64,000 bases of DNA. It comes from Bacteroidales bacterium. Its GTDB lineage: Bacteria > Bacteroidota > Bacteroidia > Bacteroidales > F082. The position numbers and the translations under genes are program-made. This document shows, piece by piece, positions 60,485 to 64,000 of the stretch; the stretch's first letter is position 1, and each line of letters opens with the position of its first letter. The stretch covers positions 62,001-126,000 of the forward strand of contig JAKSMV010000003.1 in assembly GCA_024400425.1 (NCBI GenBank), given 5' to 3'. The notes under the pieces are model-generated. The model was not told the origin of the DNA. It did not search any database and worked only from the letters and a program-made list of their open reading frames with translations.

Positions 60485-61684
60485 ATGCCACAGATTTCAA
60501 AGAAAGCTCAGGTTATGCCATCATCGCCTATCCGCCGTCTGGTTCCATATTCCGACGCAGCAAAGGCTAGAGGCATCAAAGTCTATCACCTCAATATCGG
60601 TCAGCCCGACATCGAAACACCTCGATTCGCCCTCGATGCCTTGAACGACTACCGTTGGAAAGTCTTAGCTTACACACACTCAGCTGGTGAAGCAAGCACA
60701 CGCAGAAAGATGACCGAATACTATAAGAAGTGGGGTATTGAACTCACTGAAGACCAAATCATCCTCACCAATGGCGGTTCAGAAGCCATCCAGTTCGCCT
60801 TTGGCGTTTGCTTGGATGCTGGCGACGAAGTCATCATTCCTGAACCATTCTATGCCAACTACAATGGTTTCGCTACCGAAACCGGCGTTGTGGTGAAACC
60901 TATCATGTCGTTCATCCACCGCGGTTTTGCTCTCCCAACCATCGCCGAATTCGAAAAGGTGATTACCGACAAGACAAAAGCCATCATGATCTGCAATCCT
61001 AACAACCCGACAGGCGCTGTCTATAGCGAAGAAGAATTGCATCAGCTGGCTGAACTGGTGAAGAAATATGACTTGTTCCTCTTTGTCGATGAGGTTTATC
61101 GTGAATTTGCTTACGATGGCAGATATGTCTTCCCAAGCCTGAATCTCGGCATCGACGACCATGTTGTGATGTTCGACTCAGTATCAAAGCGTTACAGTGC
61201 TTGCGGTGCTCGTTTGGGCATGTTCGTCTCAAGAAATAAGGAAATCATGACTGCTGCCATGAAGTTCGCTCAAGCACGTCTGTGCCCATCGGCATTCAGC
61301 CAAGTGTTTGCTGAAGCAGCTGTTGACACCACTGACGATTACTTTGCCGATGTCAAGGCTGAATATCTGGCTCGCCGCAACTGCATCGTGGTGGGTGTCA
61401 ATGCTATCCCTGGCTGCTTCTGCCCAACACCAAGAGGTGCTTTCTATGCCGTGGCTCGTCTTCCTATCGACGACTCCGACCGTTTCTGCAAATGGTTGCT
61501 TGAAGACTTCAATTACAACGGAGAGACCGTCATGCTGGCTCCTGCCACCGGTTTCTATTCCGTTGAAGGTATGGGTAAGGACGAAGTGCGTATCAGCTAC
61601 TGCTTGAAGGTTGAAGACCTTGAACACGCCCTGAAGTGCCTCGAAGAAGCCTTGAAGGTGTATCCAGGCAGAACTACAATCTGA
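60485..61684 (+). CDS. PLP-dependent aminotransferase (aspartate aminotransferase-like, class I/II)
   Basis: A 399-residue fold-type I aminotransferase. The lysine that binds pyridoxal phosphate is K235 in FDSVSKRYSACGARLG. HLNIGQPDIETP at the N-terminus, LTNGGSEAIQFAFGVCLDAG, ICNPNNPTGAVYSEEEL and the C-terminal arginine in DEVRISYCL are family marks. It is cytosolic and probably uses glutamate/2-oxoglutarate with an aspartate-like or aromatic partner; the exact substrate is not determined. The nearby dicarboxylate/amino acid symporter, behind a hairpin, would fit transport of related compounds. Confidence 0.92.
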   Translation: MPQISKKAQVMPSSPIRRLVPYSDAAKARGIKVYHLNIGQPDIETPRFALDALNDYRWKVLAYTHSAGEASTRRKMTEYYKKWGIELTEDQIILTNGGSEAIQFAFGVCLDAGDEVIIPEPFYANYNGFATETGVVVKPIMSFIHRGFALPTIAEFEKVITDKTKAIMICNPNNPTGAVYSEEELHQLAELVKKYDLFLFVDEVYREFAYDGRYVFPSLNLGIDDHVVMFDSVSKRYSACGARLGMFVSRNKEIMTAAMKFAQARLCPSAFSQVFAEAAVDTTDDYFADVKAEYLARRNCIVVGVNAIPGCFCPTPRGAFYAVARLPIDDSDRFCKWLLEDFNYNGETVMLAPATGFYSVEGMGKDEVRISYCLKVEDLEHALKCLEEALKVYPGRTTI

Positions 61685-61702
61685 TAAACTGCTAATCATT
61701 TC

Positions 61703-61733
61703 ATGCCGCCATTGCAAACCACAATGGCGGCAT
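61703..61733 (+). terminator. Terminator of the aminotransferase gene
   Basis: ATGCCGCCATTG at 61703-61714 pairs perfectly with CAATGGCGGCAT at 61722-61733, followed by TTATTAT. It lies 19 bp after the stop and 18 bp before the symporter start. Confidence 0.85.
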
Positions 61734-61750
61734 TTATTATAAAAAATACA

Positions 61751-62932
61751 ATGAAAATCAAAAAGATAGGGCTGTTGCCCAAAGTCATCATCGCCATAAT
61801 CCTTGGCATTGCCTGTTCGTTCTTTTTTCCTTTGTGGCTCATTCGGATATTTGTCACTTTCAATGGTATCTTCGGGAATTTTCTCGGTTTCATCATCCCG
61901 CTCATCATCATTGGCTTGGTAGCACCAGGCATCGCCGAATTAGGCAAAGATGCTGGTCGGCTGCTTTGGATTACCGTAGCATTGGCTTACGGATCGACGC
62001 TGATTTCGGGATTTTTCTCCTATTCGGTCAGCAGCGCCATGTTCCCGAAGTTCATACAGCCCGGTTCGGTAGGCGACATGAGCACCATGGCTAAGACCGC
62101 CATTGAGCCTTATTTCACCATCGAGATGCCACCTCTGATGGAAGTTGTTACGGCCTTGATCCTAGCTTTTGTGTTGGGATTAGGGCTTGCAGCCGTGAAA
62201 GGAGAGACCTTTAAAAACGTCCTTTTTGAATTTCGTGATTTGGTAAACATGCTGATTGCCAAGGCTGTAATCCCGCTGTTTCCGATTTATATCTTTGGCA
62301 TTTTCATGAAGATATGCGTGGAAAGCGAAATCGGTTTCATTCTCGGCGTTTTCCTCAAAGTCATCGTGATCATCTTCGTCATGACAGTCGTCCTGCTGCT
62401 CTTCCAGTTTTGTGTGGCGGGCGCTATTGCAAAAAAGAATCCCATCCGCTGTCTCCTCAACATGATGCCGGCTTATGTGACGGCTTTGGGGACACAATCG
62501 TCGGCTGCGACCATTCCGGTGACTTTGGCCCAAGCCAAGAAAAACGATGTCAATCCTGACATTGCCGGTTTCACGGTCCCGTTGTGCGCCACTATCCATC
62601 TGGCAGGCAGCATCTTAAAGATTGTGGCCTGTTCGTATGCGATACTCCTGATGAATGGAATGACCCCAAGTTTTGGCACTTACGCAGGTTTTATCTTCAT
62701 GTTGGGTGTGGTGATGGTTGCAGCGCCTGGCGTTCCCGGAGGGGCAATTATGGCGGCATTGGGCGTACTGAGTTCGATGTTGGGCTTCACGCAAGACATG
62801 CTGGGCATGATTATCGCAATCTACATTGCCATGGATAGCTTCGGTACAGCATGCAACGTAACGGGCGATGGTGCCATTGCCTTGATTGTGAACGCAATAA
62901 ACGACAGAAAAAAGAAAAAGGAAATAGCTTAA
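61751..62932 (+). CDS. Dicarboxylate/amino acid:cation symporter (DAACS family)
   Basis: A 393-residue secondary transporter of the GltP/DctA/SstT type with about eight helices and two re-entrant hairpins. The serine-rich hairpin motif is seen in GTQSSAATIPVTLAQ, and the substrate-binding region in IAMDSFGTACNVTGDGA. Helix 1 begins at KVIIAIILGIACSFFF. It imports glutamate, aspartate, serine or C4-dicarboxylates with Na+ or H+; which one is open. The ATG at 61751 is chosen; the longer frame lies in the terminator. Its stop overlaps the convergent NamZ-like gene by 4 bp. Confidence 0.93.
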   Translation: MKIKKIGLLPKVIIAIILGIACSFFFPLWLIRIFVTFNGIFGNFLGFIIPLIIIGLVAPGIAELGKDAGRLLWITVALAYGSTLISGFFSYSVSSAMFPKFIQPGSVGDMSTMAKTAIEPYFTIEMPPLMEVVTALILAFVLGLGLAAVKGETFKNVLFEFRDLVNMLIAKAVIPLFPIYIFGIFMKICVESEIGFILGVFLKVIVIIFVMTVVLLLFQFCVAGAIAKKNPIRCLLNMMPAYVTALGTQSSAATIPVTLAQAKKNDVNPDIAGFTVPLCATIHLAGSILKIVACSYAILLMNGMTPSFGTYAGFIFMLGVVMVAAPGVPGGAIMAALGVLSSMLGFTQDMLGMIIAIYIAMDSFGTACNVTGDGAIALIVNAINDRKKKKEIA

Positions 62933-64000
62933 TAAATAAGGTATTTGCTTCTGATTTTCTTGAAATTGTCAATTTCATTCTTCCAACTAGCACGGATTTC
63001 GTCCGCCGAAAGTCCGTTTTCAATGTCTCTTTGCATTTGTTTGTCGCCTGAGAGCAAACGGAAATAATTGGTAAAGAATTCCTTATCGCTTAATTGGTTA
63101 TAAGCGTCGATGATCCAATCCAATTGCAGTTGGTTTTCATTGTAGGCATAGCCATGAGCATAATCAACTAGGTTTTCGCCGCGGCAACGCTGTCCTTCGA
63201 GCAGAGGTTTCGAAGCGCCCGACTTGCTTTGAGGCGTGAAGCTGTATTCGCCACGCATATTCGGGTGACCGAAAATCTGGAAAGGAGTGTCGGTGCCACG
63301 GCCCACACTGACGATGCTGCCTTCAAAGAAGCACAAGGTAGGGTAGAGATAGACAGCTTCCCAATTTGGCAAGTTTGGAGAAGGTTTCACAGGCAATTCA
63401 TAGATAGCGTTGCGGTTGTAATTATTAATAGGTATCACCGTCAATTCACAACGCACGCCATTTTTCAGCCAGCCTTCGCCATTCACCATCTTGCCATATT
63501 CACCAATGGTCATTCCGTAAACGACCGGGACTTGGTGCATACCAACAAACGATTGATTTTCAGACTTTAACACAGGGCCATCAATATAGAATCCATTCGG
63601 ATTGGGGCGGTCAAGAACGATGACCGGAATGTTGTTTTCGGCACAAGCTTCCATGACGTAGGTCAAAGTGGAGATATAGGTGTAAAAACGCACGCCAACA
63701 TCTTGCAAATCAAACAACATGACATCGATTCCGTGAAGCATTTCGGGCGTAGGTTTCTTGGTTTTGCCATAAAGCGAAACGATGGAGATGCCAGTCTTTT
63801 CGTCCTTGCCGCTATTGACTTTAGCACCGGCATCGGCAGCGCCACGGAAACCATGCTCGGGCGTGTAAATCTTCACTATGTTGATTCCACGAGAAACCAA
63901 TGAATCAACAAGATGCGTCGAACCGATGATACTTGTCTGGTTTGCGACAACACCAACATGTTTTGCGGTTAAAAGCGGCAGATAATCGTTCATTTGTTGC
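62929..64000 (-). CDS. namZ: DUF1343 / NamZ-like exo-beta-N-acetylmuramidase, N-terminus cut by window edge
   Basis: At least 356 residues visible. The frame continues past the right edge (QQMNDYLPLLTAKHVGVV), so the methionine at 63993 is probably internal; signal peptide and true start are outside. Family marks: GVVANQTSIIG, IYTPEHGFRGAADAGAKVNS, FDLQDVGVRFYTYISTL, VIVLDRPNPNGFYIDGPVL and NLPNWEAVYLYPTLCFFEGS. NamZ-type enzymes remove terminal N-acetylmuramic acid from peptidoglycan fragments and serve wall recycling. The 3' end (RSKYLIY) overlaps the convergent symporter stop by 3-4 bases. Confidence 0.9.
   Translation of the reverse strand, partial: QQMNDYLPLLTAKHVGVVANQTSIIGSTHLVDSLVSRGINIVKIYTPEHGFRGAADAGAKVNSGKDEKTGISIVSLYGKTKKPTPEMLHGIDVMLFDLQDVGVRFYTYISTLTYVMEACAENNIPVIVLDRPNPNGFYIDGPVLKSENQSFVGMHQVPVVYGMTIGEYGKMVNGEGWLKNGVRCELTVIPINNYNRNAIYELPVKPSPNLPNWEAVYLYPTLCFFEGSIVSVGRGTDTPFQIFGHPNMRGEYSFTPQSKSGASKPLLEGQRCRGENLVDYAHGYAYNENQLQLDWIIDAYNQLSDKEFFTNYFRLLSGDKQMQRDIENGLSADEIRASWKNEIDNFKKIRSKYLIY

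Overview
The window reads as a chromosome segment of a Bacteroidales bacterium (phylum Bacteroidota), probably an uncultured host-associated one. The evidence is: promoters of the Bacteroidota type (TAnnTTTG, in several cases with TTG or TTTG about 19 bp upstream) in front of many genes; two proteins with clear type IX secretion C-terminal domains; a BspA-like leucine-rich-repeat protein; a C10 cysteine peptidase; a TonB-dependent receptor; and weak Shine-Dalgarno sequences. No rRNA is present, so a genus cannot be named.

Layout. 1-1,780: end of a small conserved protein and a secreted LRR protein. 1,799-7,805: a minus-strand tripartite efflux operon (TolC, membrane fusion protein, RND pump, PII-like partner). 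8,033-12,361: a membrane protein, topoisomerase IV subunit A and a lipoprotein. 12,345-16,627: a minus-strand TonB receptor plus FecCD-type ABC transporter behind a TPP riboswitch, so probably thiamine or thiamine-precursor uptake. 16,711-17,406: a REP-associated tyrosine transposase (RAYT) with its palindromic repeats around and inside it. 17,416-25,481: heavy-metal exporter, rimM, trmN6, an outer-membrane barrel, a C10 peptidase and Tex. 25,530-29,047: repeat-rich spacer and a solitary MmeI-like restriction-modification enzyme. 29,082-49,964: mostly housekeeping genes (yidC, trkH, a ClpB without N-domain, miaA, a CCA-adding-type enzyme, clpC, gyrA, arginine deiminase, aat, truA). 59,687 onward: tRNA-Met, DUF1573 protein, aminotransferase, dicarboxylate/amino acid symporter and a NamZ-like hydrolase cut by the right edge.

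The most distinctive part is 50,000-59,697, an integrative element of about 9.7 kb in the 3' end of tRNA-Met. A 13-bp direct repeat (AGTAGCGGGAATG) marks both ends. It carries a large serine recombinase at the right end, a short tyrosine recombinase at the left end, small mobile-element proteins and a type III restriction-modification system whose restriction subunit is split in two frames at a run of eight A. The recombinase gene runs through the attachment core into the tRNA antisense strand. At the left end a 32-codon open frame starts in the same phase of the core, so excision would give the recombinase a different C-terminus. The element also brings a hairpin that can replace the transcription terminator of the tRNA.

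Several families of short palindromic repeats are scattered through the spacers. The best defined is built on GTAGAGACGCGCC/ATGGCGCGTCTCTAC and occurs six times, including a pair within the RAYT coding sequence. All calls are by eye from the sequence and from family knowledge; no searches were run.
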